From the NCBI GenBank assembly GCA_027491215.1, contig JAIXWP010000031.1:1-53712 (forward strand): a DNA stretch of 53,712 bases, read 5' to 3'. The position numbers and the translations under genes are program-made. Below, in pieces: positions 46,692 through 53,712 of the stretch. Origin of the DNA: Flavobacteriales bacterium. GTDB taxonomy: Bacteria; Bacteroidota; Bacteroidia; Flavobacteriales_D; Sanyastnellaceae. Numbering within the stretch: position 1 is the stretch's first letter; each line of letters begins with the position of its first letter. The notes beneath the pieces are model-generated. The model ran no database searches. It saw only the letters and a program-made list of their open reading frames with translations, and was not told the origin of the DNA.

Positions 46692-49115
46692 TTATTTTAC
46701 CATCATAGATCTTTTCAAAGCACCTTTAGTAGTAATTACTTCTACGAAGTACATACCTGCCTCAAGGTTTGATTGATCCATTGCGATTGTATTAGAACCT
46801 GCAGTGATTGTTTGAACCGAAGTTGAAATTTTCGCTCCTGTAGCTGAATAAACAGTTACAGTAACTTTCTCTGAACGATCCGAAGAAAGATTCAATTGGA
46901 ATTGTCCACTGTTTGGGTTTGGATAAACATCCAAGCTCATTCCGCCGATTGAAGATTCATTAACACCAGCAACAACAAATGGTGCTGAAGTGAAAGTTGG
47001 ACACTCATCGAATTGACGCATAGTCACTGTATAGTTACCGTCAGCTTCTGGAGTGTAGGTAGCTGATACAGCACCATCAATCTCTTGACCTTCGAAAGAC
47101 CACTGGTAGCTTACACCTTGATCGAAACAAACCAAATTACCATTTGACAATGATACGATTGGCGAGAACTTCGTCATGTTTGTAAAGCGGATGTAGCAAG
47201 GGAAGTCAACGCTATCGATAAATGCATTACGGTTGTTCTGGCGAGTTTCGATATACTCGTTGCGAGCCATTTCAAGATTTGTTGGCAAATCCTGGAAGTG
47301 CCACTTCTTAATGATATAGTCACCTTGTCCATAAGGAATGAATGCTGAAATCTGCTCTGGGAAGCTAAAGTCAGAACCAGGAGCAGTGTTTTTTGCAGCT
47401 TGATACATCATAGCACGTGCAGCATCTCCTTTCACTTCATCACGTGGTTCGTAGATCGTTTGACCGAAATCATTAGAACCATATTTGCAAGGACCGTAAG
47501 TTGAAGTGATATTAGTTACTTCACCATATGGGTAATTGCTGCGAACTGCATTACACTCATTCTGACGAACTGGAAGAAGGTTGTGCAAATCGGAAACCTC
47601 TTCTGAATCATCAAAACCAGCATCCAAATAAGTTGGCATCCAGCTTTGTGGGAATGAGTGCTCACGGCTCAGAATACCATCGTTGCTACCAGAGAATTGG
47701 AAGCCAGCTTCATAGATATAATGATCACCAGAGTACTGACATTCTACAGCATTTGCTGAGTTACCGCCTGCTGTTATAGTGTCTTTCACATAGAAATCAT
47801 TAATCAAAGTACTGATGTAATTTGAATAGAAGATTTGGAAATAATCAGTTGGATAAAGTCTTGACTGAAGATCAGACACGAATGTTGGAGCATTGTGATT
47901 CAAACCATTCCAGTATGCACCAAAGTTTGCATCAAGTGTTGCAGCAACACCTGCAGTTGGTGAATCAGTTAAATAATTTTCAAATCCATCAGGACCATTA
48001 AAAGCAAAAACAGCGAAATGATAGTCAGTGCTTACTTCGATGTTACGCGCATTGAAAGTTGCTGCATCACCAACGTGAACAACTTGAGCACCACCAATCC
48101 ATTGACCTCTCTTATAAGTCTGCATATCTGATGGAGCTTCTGTAACAGCGCTACCCTTTTTTCTCAATACAACATAACCTTCTGCTGGTGTAGAACCTGC
48201 AGCAAAAGAAACGTTGAAATCCCATGAGCTAAGGCCAGGGAAAGTCAATGCTGTAGCTTGAGCAACTGGCTCAGAAGCCATATCACCACCGATCGCGTAA
48301 ACATTAATTACATAAGAACCCTCACTTGTGTCATTATTTGAAATAGTGACAGTGCAGAAACGTGAACCGTCTTGTGAAGGAGTGAAAGTCAAATCAAAAC
48401 TTTCAACACCATCAGCCCCAACTACAGTTGGGAAAGATGCGATGCCAAAATCAGATGCATTGACACCTCCAATAGTAACATCAGAAATCAACAAGTCAGT
48501 TGAAAGACCTAGGTTCTCAATATTAATTGTAGTAGTAGTAGCATTGCCAATTACCAATGTTGATCCGCTTGGTACGCTAGAAGTATTTGCAGATACATTG
48601 ATTTCCTGAGCAGCACCCACCGCAGGGATTGAAAGAGAAACTTCATCCAAACCAGTGTTATGTCCGCTTACTTTATTTGTGTAATAGAAGCGAATAAAAC
48701 GAGATGCTGGGTTAACGTTGTCAGAAAACTGAGTAAAGCTAGCCGTAGGCATATCGTTAACAAAAGTGCGAAGTGCTGTCCAGTTAGATCCATCGGTAGA
48801 CTCCTGAACAGTCATTGTGCCTTGCCAAGTACCGCCGCTGTTTTGTCCCTTGAAGAAATAAGTAAGTGTACCAGCTTCTTCAGCGAACTCAATTTGAACA
48901 TAATCAGCCGTTGCATCCAAGCGACATGCTTGACCTACTGCACCATTTGCATAGCGAGGAGCGCTGCCACCTAAAGATTCTGTCCACCCCTCAGGAGTAG
49001 CAGTATCAAAACTCCAAGATGTTGGGAGAATTGCTTGAGCATTCGCAAGCTGAACACTCGCAAACAACGCAATGCACAATTGCATTCCCTTCGTAAATAA
49101 TTTGTTTGTTCTCAT
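46692..49115 (-). CDS. Secreted endonuclease I-type nuclease with T9SS sorting domain
   Basis: 807 residues. Signal peptide about 1-26. Residues 30-165 resemble a carbohydrate- or protein-binding jelly roll, 170-275 a choice-of-anchor (ASH-like) domain, 280-395 a fibronectin-like part, and about 400-640 the endonuclease I core: SREHSFPQSW (483-492, catalytic H486), DLHNLLPVR (509-517) and DEVKGDAARAMMY (559-571). An Ig-like part (about 655-715) and a T9SS type A domain (MSLDVYPNPNSGQFQLN, from about 726) end the protein. It degrades extracellular DNA or RNA at the cell surface. Third gene of the operon with the TonB receptor. Confidence 0.88.
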   Translation of the reverse strand: MRTNKLFTKGMQLCIALFASVQLANAQAILPTSWSFDTATPEGWTESLGGSAPRYANGAVGQACRLDATADYVQIEFAEEAGTLTYFFKGQNSGGTWQGTMTVQESTDGSNWTALRTFVNDMPTASFTQFSDNVNPASRFIRFYYTNKVSGHNTGLDEVSLSIPAVGAAQEINVSANTSSVPSGSTLVIGNATTTTINIENLGLSTDLLISDVTIGGVNASDFGIASFPTVVGADGVESFDLTFTPSQDGSRFCTVTISNNDTSEGSYVINVYAIGGDMASEPVAQATALTFPGLSSWDFNVSFAAGSTPAEGYVVLRKKGSAVTEAPSDMQTYKRGQWIGGAQVVHVGDAATFNARNIEVSTDYHFAVFAFNGPDGFENYLTDSPTAGVAATLDANFGAYWNGLNHNAPTFVSDLQSRLYPTDYFQIFYSNYISTLINDFYVKDTITAGGNSANAVECQYSGDHYIYEAGFQFSGSNDGILSREHSFPQSWMPTYLDAGFDDSEEVSDLHNLLPVRQNECNAVRSNYPYGEVTNITSTYGPCKYGSNDFGQTIYEPRDEVKGDAARAMMYQAAKNTAPGSDFSFPEQISAFIPYGQGDYIIKKWHFQDLPTNLEMARNEYIETRQNNRNAFIDSVDFPCYIRFTNMTKFSPIVSLSNGNLVCFDQGVSYQWSFEGQEIDGAVSATYTPEADGNYTVTMRQFDECPTFTSAPFVVAGVNESSIGGMSLDVYPNPNSGQFQLNLSSDRSEKVTVTVYSATGAKISTSVQTITAGSNTIAMDQSNLEAGMYFVEVITTKGALKRSMMVK

Positions 49116-49143
49116 TATGATGTAATTAAACTTATTGTTCTAA

Positions 49144-51819
49144 TTAAAAATTCATATTCACTCCTACATTCCATCGGAAGCCCATACCCATGAAAACCCC
49201 TGCACTGCTAGCATCAAAGCCTCTGTCATTTGCATTGGTAGATGGATACTCATTATTTCTAGCATCAGAAATATAGGTTGCATTTAGGATGTTCAAGAGA
49301 TTCAATCTAACACCTAATTTGTACTTACCCCATACAGGGAATGGATAGCCAATATTCAAATCTACAGTGTAGTATGATGGAATTTTCCATGATTGAACTG
49401 GCTCTCCTGCAGCACTCAAACTCTCAGGGTCGAAGTCCGCATAGTAATTGTCAAAGTACGTTATACGAGGCTTGATATAAAGACCTTTTACCGGTTCGAA
49501 ACGAATACCGAATGCTGCTTGAAACTGTGCAGCATCACCTACTTTAATTCCTTTAGCATTGAATTGGATTGTATCGATTGGTGCCGTTCCCAACTCATCA
49601 AATACAACCGCCGATGATTCTGAAGTCCATCTCCAATCACCTACGGAAAGAACCCCTTCGAGTGACACCATTCTATGTACTTGCGCCTCAGCTTCTACCT
49701 CCACTCCTTTGTGTAGTGCATTCATACCTGGTATACCAACGAAATAACGTTCACCCGCAACACTGATCGTTTGATTAACAGGTCTGTTATTCCATACTGT
49801 GTAATACAAATTCACAGCACTCTTGAAGATCGAACGATTAAACAAGTAACCCAATTCTGCCGCGATGATGCCTTCATTTTCCACGCCACGATAAGGCGTC
49901 AAAGTTGTTCCAGCGAATACATTGCTTAGCATTGGCGCACGAGAGAGATAGCCTGCATTTGCATAAAAACTATTGCTCTTATTCAAATTAAAACTTGCAC
50001 CACCTTTTACTGTTCCAGCCGGGAATGTTTTCCATCCAGTAGTTGGGTAATTTCCACCATCATCTTTCAATCCAAACAAATTTTGACGAGAGTGTGAAAC
50101 CACTGAAGCAGTCGCATTCAAGAAGTAAGACCAATCTCCTCGCTTTAATTCAAGCAAGCCAAATAGACCCGCTTGACGAACAAAACTCTGGATGTTATAT
50201 CCAAATCGATCCCCCACGCGTTTTACAATATTCTCTGTATCATTCAAATCATCTCCACTTGAATTTGGCACTGCATAATCACCGCCTAATAGATCAAGCA
50301 TTTCTTGATATCGACTTACTTGATAGTAGCGACCATCGAATCCTCCGGAGAACTCTAGATTATCATTAATACGATACTTCAAAGTTGAAAGTAAACCAAC
50401 CCAATAGTGATTGTTTACGTTTGCCCACATATAATTGCTCGACTTGTATTGAGACGTATCATTTACAACCGACAAATCATAGATAGGGGTGAAAATAGTT
50501 CCGTGAGTATTGGTGTAATAAATAGTATCGAAATCAAGCTGACCAGTTTGCTGGTCAAATACGCTTGTTTTTAAGAAAGTACCACCACCATTTCCGAAAG
50601 ATGCATAAGCGATATTAGAAAGAGCTAGCTTCTTATTGATACTCCAGAAATGCTTGAGATTTATGATAGGCTTATGGTAATAATTGACACGATCTGAAAG
50701 CAACTCTCTTTCAGCATTTACATCTCCTCTGTTGCGAGTGATGTATCCCCAAAATTGATTGAATTGCAAACCATATCCACCTTCATCACCTACATATTGT
50801 GATTGGTATCTTGTAGAGTCAAACCCATTCTCGATAGCGTAATCCTTATCGTAATAATACATCTGTCTTCTGCCAGGACGAGTATTGTGATTTTGAGGAC
50901 TACCCATTACAGAAAAAGATAACGAATGCTTACCCAATTCCTTTTGCACCTTCACAAAATAGAAGTATTGTTTTGAGCTCAGATTTCTTACCCAACCATC
51001 ATTGGTTTTATGCGAGAAAGCCGCAGTCACTCCCCAGCCATTTTTCAATCGACCAGAATTAAAACCAATGGTTTGTCTAAAGTTTCTATTAATACCAAAT
51101 TCAGAACTGATAGAAACGCTTTGCTTTTGTTCAATACCCTGACTTAGAATATTGATGGAACCTCCAACAGAAGGAATAGCAAGCTTAGAAGCACCAAGTC
51201 CGCGCTGCACTTGAACCTTTTGAGTTACGGCATCCAAACCAAACCAGTTTGACCAATAAACCCAACCATTTTCCATGTCGTTCATTGGAATACCATCAAC
51301 CATAACTGCAACGTTACGTTGATTGAATCCACGAATATTGATACGAGCATCACCATCTCCACCTCCAGACTGAGTAGCATATACTCCTGGCGTAGAATTT
51401 AAGATAAGCGGGAGATCTTGCGTACCTAATTCTTCGCGAATTTTAATTGCAGAAACATCTGAGAAAGCAACAGGTGTTTTTCTTCCTAATGCAATATCAG
51501 CTACAATTTCAACCTCATTTAAATCAACTGACTCGAGCGTAATGGCAAGATCAATTGGCTTTCCAGTTACAGTGATTTTTTTTGTAAAATCCATATAACC
51601 AACAAAGCGTACTGTCAATGTGTAATCTCCGTTTGGAATATTGAGAACAAATTTTCCATCTAAATCTGTGCTTGTTCCTTTGCCTTCGGCATAAGAAACA
51701 TTAGCTCCTGGAAGTGTCTCTCCTGTGTAACCATCTGTTACAGTTCCTTGGACTTTCGTTTGGGCAAAAGAATTGAAGGAACATAGCAGACCGAGTGCAA
51801 TGATTGCTAAATATCTCAT
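49144..51819 (-). CDS. TonB-dependent receptor with regulatory-like N-terminal domain
   Basis: 891 residues from the ATG at 51819 (a TTG at 51843 is rejected; the ATG starts a clean signal peptide). Residues about 22-105 are a carboxypeptidase-regulatory-like domain (VQGTVTDGYTGETLPGANV), then a plug (about 110-235; INIRGFNQRNVAVMVDGIPMND), and a barrel with long loops ending in MGFRWNVGVNMNF. It lacks a SusD partner next to it, so glycan uptake of the SusCD type is unlikely; the substrate is unknown. Spacing is 28 nt to the nuclease gene and 54 nt from the lamin-tail gene. Confidence 0.9.
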   Translation of the reverse strand: MRYLAIIALGLLCSFNSFAQTKVQGTVTDGYTGETLPGANVSYAEGKGTSTDLDGKFVLNIPNGDYTLTVRFVGYMDFTKKITVTGKPIDLAITLESVDLNEVEIVADIALGRKTPVAFSDVSAIKIREELGTQDLPLILNSTPGVYATQSGGGDGDARINIRGFNQRNVAVMVDGIPMNDMENGWVYWSNWFGLDAVTQKVQVQRGLGASKLAIPSVGGSINILSQGIEQKQSVSISSEFGINRNFRQTIGFNSGRLKNGWGVTAAFSHKTNDGWVRNLSSKQYFYFVKVQKELGKHSLSFSVMGSPQNHNTRPGRRQMYYYDKDYAIENGFDSTRYQSQYVGDEGGYGLQFNQFWGYITRNRGDVNAERELLSDRVNYYHKPIINLKHFWSINKKLALSNIAYASFGNGGGTFLKTSVFDQQTGQLDFDTIYYTNTHGTIFTPIYDLSVVNDTSQYKSSNYMWANVNNHYWVGLLSTLKYRINDNLEFSGGFDGRYYQVSRYQEMLDLLGGDYAVPNSSGDDLNDTENIVKRVGDRFGYNIQSFVRQAGLFGLLELKRGDWSYFLNATASVVSHSRQNLFGLKDDGGNYPTTGWKTFPAGTVKGGASFNLNKSNSFYANAGYLSRAPMLSNVFAGTTLTPYRGVENEGIIAAELGYLFNRSIFKSAVNLYYTVWNNRPVNQTISVAGERYFVGIPGMNALHKGVEVEAEAQVHRMVSLEGVLSVGDWRWTSESSAVVFDELGTAPIDTIQFNAKGIKVGDAAQFQAAFGIRFEPVKGLYIKPRITYFDNYYADFDPESLSAAGEPVQSWKIPSYYTVDLNIGYPFPVWGKYKLGVRLNLLNILNATYISDARNNEYPSTNANDRGFDASSAGVFMGMGFRWNVGVNMNF

Positions 51820-51846
51820 TGGTTTGGTAAAAGTTGATGGCAAAAG

Positions 51847-51868
51847 AAAGGGGTTGTAAAACCCCTTT
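51847..51868 (-). terminator. Intercistronic hairpin before the receptor gene
   Basis: AAAGGGGTT, 4-nt loop, AACCCCTTT: a 9-bp stem between the lamin-tail gene and the receptor gene on the minus strand, followed by a short T-rich stretch. It may be a partial terminator that lowers expression of the downstream genes, or an mRNA-stabilising hairpin. Confidence 0.6.
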
Positions 51869-51873
51869 CATTA

Positions 51874-52788
51874 TTAGCGGAAAATTAATTTCTGATAATT
51901 TCGACTTCCGTCTTCGAATTCAACAAGTATCATATAGACACCTGGAGCAACTTCTGGAAGTGTAATGTTTTGATAATAGTCGTTTACTAATTGCTTCTCA
52001 CGAACGAGAGCACCTGTAGATGAAACAATATTGAAAGCAATCATTCTTTTTGCACTTCTCAAAACAAATTCTCCTTGAGAAATTGGGTTTGGGAAAACAT
52101 CAAATGAAGGACGCTCCATCGATTCCTCAATGCTAGATACAAAGCAATTGCATGTGTGAGAACCAAGGTTCTCGAATGTATTCACTGGAAGACTATCCCA
52201 CTGAAGTGAAGGATCGAACGTAAGAGGATTAGAAGTAACACCACCTAATACAGTATTCTTACGAATCAATGTATTGTCTTCTGTCCACCATGCAGTATTT
52301 GGGTCGCCTGGTTGAGACCATCCACCCCCTGGATCTTCACCTATTTTACCAAGGATGTCCAAGATAACAGTTGTACCTTTAATAAGAGCAAATGCATCAT
52401 CACCATTAAAATAAAATGGAGAGTCAGATTGTACATAAACAGGATTTACGAATGTGTCAGCTAAAGCTTGCAACGCATCTGAAATTGGAACTTCGTTTCC
52501 AGTTCCATCAGGATTGCGCTTGTCCAAAACAAAAACACGCGTTCCATAAGGCTCAATGACACCTGTAATATTGAGCAACATTGGCGCTGGAGCACCATCT
52601 CTAGCTCTTCCCATTTTATACTGACCAGCTCCTAAATCAATCGCTTGGTTAGTCGGGTTGTAAAGTTCAATTGCTTTGTCATTCTGTGTTCCTTCAACAT
52701 ATTCAGATATGAATACATCTGAGCAATTTTGAGCCTTCATAGAGATGGCTGCTGCGAACACTAAACCTGAAAGTAAAACTCGTTTCAT
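51874..52788 (-). CDS. Lamin-tail domain protein with T9SS sorting domain
   Basis: 304 residues. Signal peptide about 1-19. The region 20-170 is a lamin tail domain (CSDVFISEYVEGTQNDKAIELYNP; VFVLDKRNPDG; the GDDAFALIKG segment), the type often found in secreted Bacteroidota nucleases and adhesins. The end (RPSFDVFPNPISQGEFVLR, from about residue 227) is a T9SS type A domain. First gene of a probable operon with the receptor and endonuclease; a good promoter lies 29 nt upstream. Confidence 0.85.
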   Translation of the reverse strand: MKRVLLSGLVFAAAISMKAQNCSDVFISEYVEGTQNDKAIELYNPTNQAIDLGAGQYKMGRARDGAPAPMLLNITGVIEPYGTRVFVLDKRNPDGTGNEVPISDALQALADTFVNPVYVQSDSPFYFNGDDAFALIKGTTVILDILGKIGEDPGGGWSQPGDPNTAWWTEDNTLIRKNTVLGGVTSNPLTFDPSLQWDSLPVNTFENLGSHTCNCFVSSIEESMERPSFDVFPNPISQGEFVLRSAKRMIAFNIVSSTGALVREKQLVNDYYQNITLPEVAPGVYMILVEFEDGSRNYQKLIFR

Positions 52789-52817
52789 CGTTTTATTGTT
52801 TTATTAAACAAGGGGGA

Positions 52818-52847
52818 CAAATGTACTACCATCTTTTGAATTGACAA
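52818..52847 (-). promoter_or_regulatory. Bacteroidota-type promoter of the lamin-tail operon
   Basis: Minus-strand TTG (52845-52847), 19 nt, TACATTTG (52818-52825), then 29 nt to the ATG. It drives the lamin-tail, receptor and nuclease genes. The rest of the 298-nt gap up to 53086 shows no gene and no further clear signal. Confidence 0.65.
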
Positions 52848-53086
52848 TCAATCGAAGTGAAGGATTCTTATTCTTTTTGTTATCAAATGACAGCCAATCA
52901 AAAAATTTGAGTTAAATATGTGTCAAAACCCGCCACCTGCGCCCTAATTTGTCGAACATTTCAACAAATCCCTTATCTTTAGCCCTTAATTTTCGACGCA
53001 AAGCGACCCTTTGGTAAAATTTCGCGTCTAATTATGAAACCTTAATAAACAGAGCATAGCTCGACATAGCAAAAGCCGATCTCCAA

Positions 53087-53712
53087 ATGAAAGTGCTACG
53101 AATAGTCCTGGGCCTAATACTATCGCTACTTTTCACTGAAGCAAATGCTACCCAGATTCTGGGTGGAAACATTACGTGGGAATGCCTCGGGGGAAACCAA
53201 TATCAAATTACGTATACCCAATACAAAGATTGCTTTGGTGCAACAGCTGCATTGAGTAGCGAGAACTTATTCCTATTTCCCTCTGGATGCGGAGCACTTC
53301 CGTTTTCATTGCAAGTCAATTTGGTTTCTCAAACAGAAATCTCGGATTTATGCCCTACTGAATTCGCGAACAGCACCTGTGAGGCATATTTCGCCCAAAA
53401 CAATGTCGGCGGTTTGATTCCGGGTGTTGTAAAAGTGGTGTACTCGGCCACGACAACCCTTGCCCCCGGCTGCACCTGGAAAGCCGTTTGGAATGAAAAC
53501 AACTGGAATTACGCACTCAATATTAACTCTAGTACTCAACCAGACGCTTATGTCTATGCGAATATTGATACCAATAACTGCTCGAATTCAATTGACATCA
53601 ATACTACCCTTGCGATCTATGAATGCGCTAACAACGGGGTTGTTACCAATAACCTTAGCGTTAGCAATCCCTCAGGCCACACACTAAATTTTAGTGCTAT
53701 TGCTCCACAAAC
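53087..53712 (+). CDS. Large secreted protein, N-terminal part only (cut by window edge)
   Basis: The frame from the ATG at 53087 is open to the window end (208 codons). Signal peptide 1-22 (cleavage near ANA). The mature start QILGGNITWECLGGNQYQITYTQYKDCFG is a pattern I recall at the N-terminus of very long Bacteroidota surface proteins that end in a gliding-motility-associated C-terminal (type B T9SS) domain. Cysteines are spaced in a strand-rich module. The product is probably a large adhesin or gliding-related protein, but the C-terminus lies outside the window. Confidence 0.6.
   Translation, partial: MKVLRIVLGLILSLLFTEANATQILGGNITWECLGGNQYQITYTQYKDCFGATAALSSENLFLFPSGCGALPFSLQVNLVSQTEISDLCPTEFANSTCEAYFAQNNVGGLIPGVVKVVYSATTTLAPGCTWKAVWNENNWNYALNINSSTQPDAYVYANIDTNNCSNSIDINTTLAIYECANNGVVTNNLSVSNPSGHTLNFSAIAPQ

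Overview
The window looks like a chromosomal segment of a Bacteroidota bacterium, most likely of the order Flavobacteriales. Signs of this are type IX secretion (T9SS) C-terminal sorting domains, a PorZ-like T9SS protein, DUF4296 and DUF6252-like lipoproteins, a TonB-dependent receptor with a carboxypeptidase-regulatory-like N-terminal domain, AT-rich intergenic DNA, almost no Shine-Dalgarno sequences, and the Bacteroidota promoter signature (TTG, about 16-23 nt, then TAnnTTTG) about 20 nt before many start codons. No rRNA, tRNA, insertion sequence, prophage or CRISPR array was seen. Most of the window is core metabolism, with accessory material at the two ends.

Layout. 1-3.2 kb: a truncated metal-dependent amidohydrolase coupled to an unknown three-helix membrane protein, a DUF2971-like gene, a very basic small secreted protein, and unusual 7-bp repeat arrays. 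3.2-6.4 kb: a folB-gltX-frr-pyrH run on the minus strand. 6.5-9.4 kb: a class 3 aldehyde dehydrogenase and the two subunits of a 3-oxoacid CoA-transferase, split by a repeat element. 9.5-17.3 kb: PBP1a, uvrC, an NAD-dependent epimerase, a DUF4296 lipoprotein, dihydroorotase and a DPM1-like glycosyltransferase. 17.3-21.3 kb: fbp and leuS. 21.4-25 kb: porZ-like gene and folC. 25-31.5 kb: two separate ExbB/ExbD sets, one with a TonB-like protein and one with NhaD, around a Kup potassium transporter. 31.6-36.1 kb: PH-domain membrane protein, Glu/Leu-type dehydrogenase, anmK and an ABC-F protein. 36.2-45 kb: acyl-CoA dehydrogenase, an unknown anchored protein, a quinone-oxidoreductase-like gene, a conserved helical-repeat protein, thiL and recJ. 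45.1-53.7 kb: a surface region with a Cys-rich repeat lipoprotein, a small outer-membrane protein, an apparent operon of lamin-tail T9SS protein, TonB-dependent receptor and secreted endonuclease I, and the start of a large secreted protein cut by the window edge.

How the parts fit: the surface region, the PorZ-like protein and the TonB/ExbBD genes together describe export and import across the outer membrane. Secreted or surface proteins carry T9SS domains, the receptor would be energised by TonB-ExbBD, and Kup and NhaD handle the K+ and Na+ balance that such motors depend on. The most unusual signals are the three families of intergenic heptanucleotide arrays with a shared 32-bp stem-loop module (2.6-3.2 and 8.6-8.75 kb), a CxxC...C...C zinc-ribbon-like insertion in PBP1a, the pair of genes at the left edge, and a six-copy Cys-rich repeat lipoprotein. 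No single feature proves a wholly new system.
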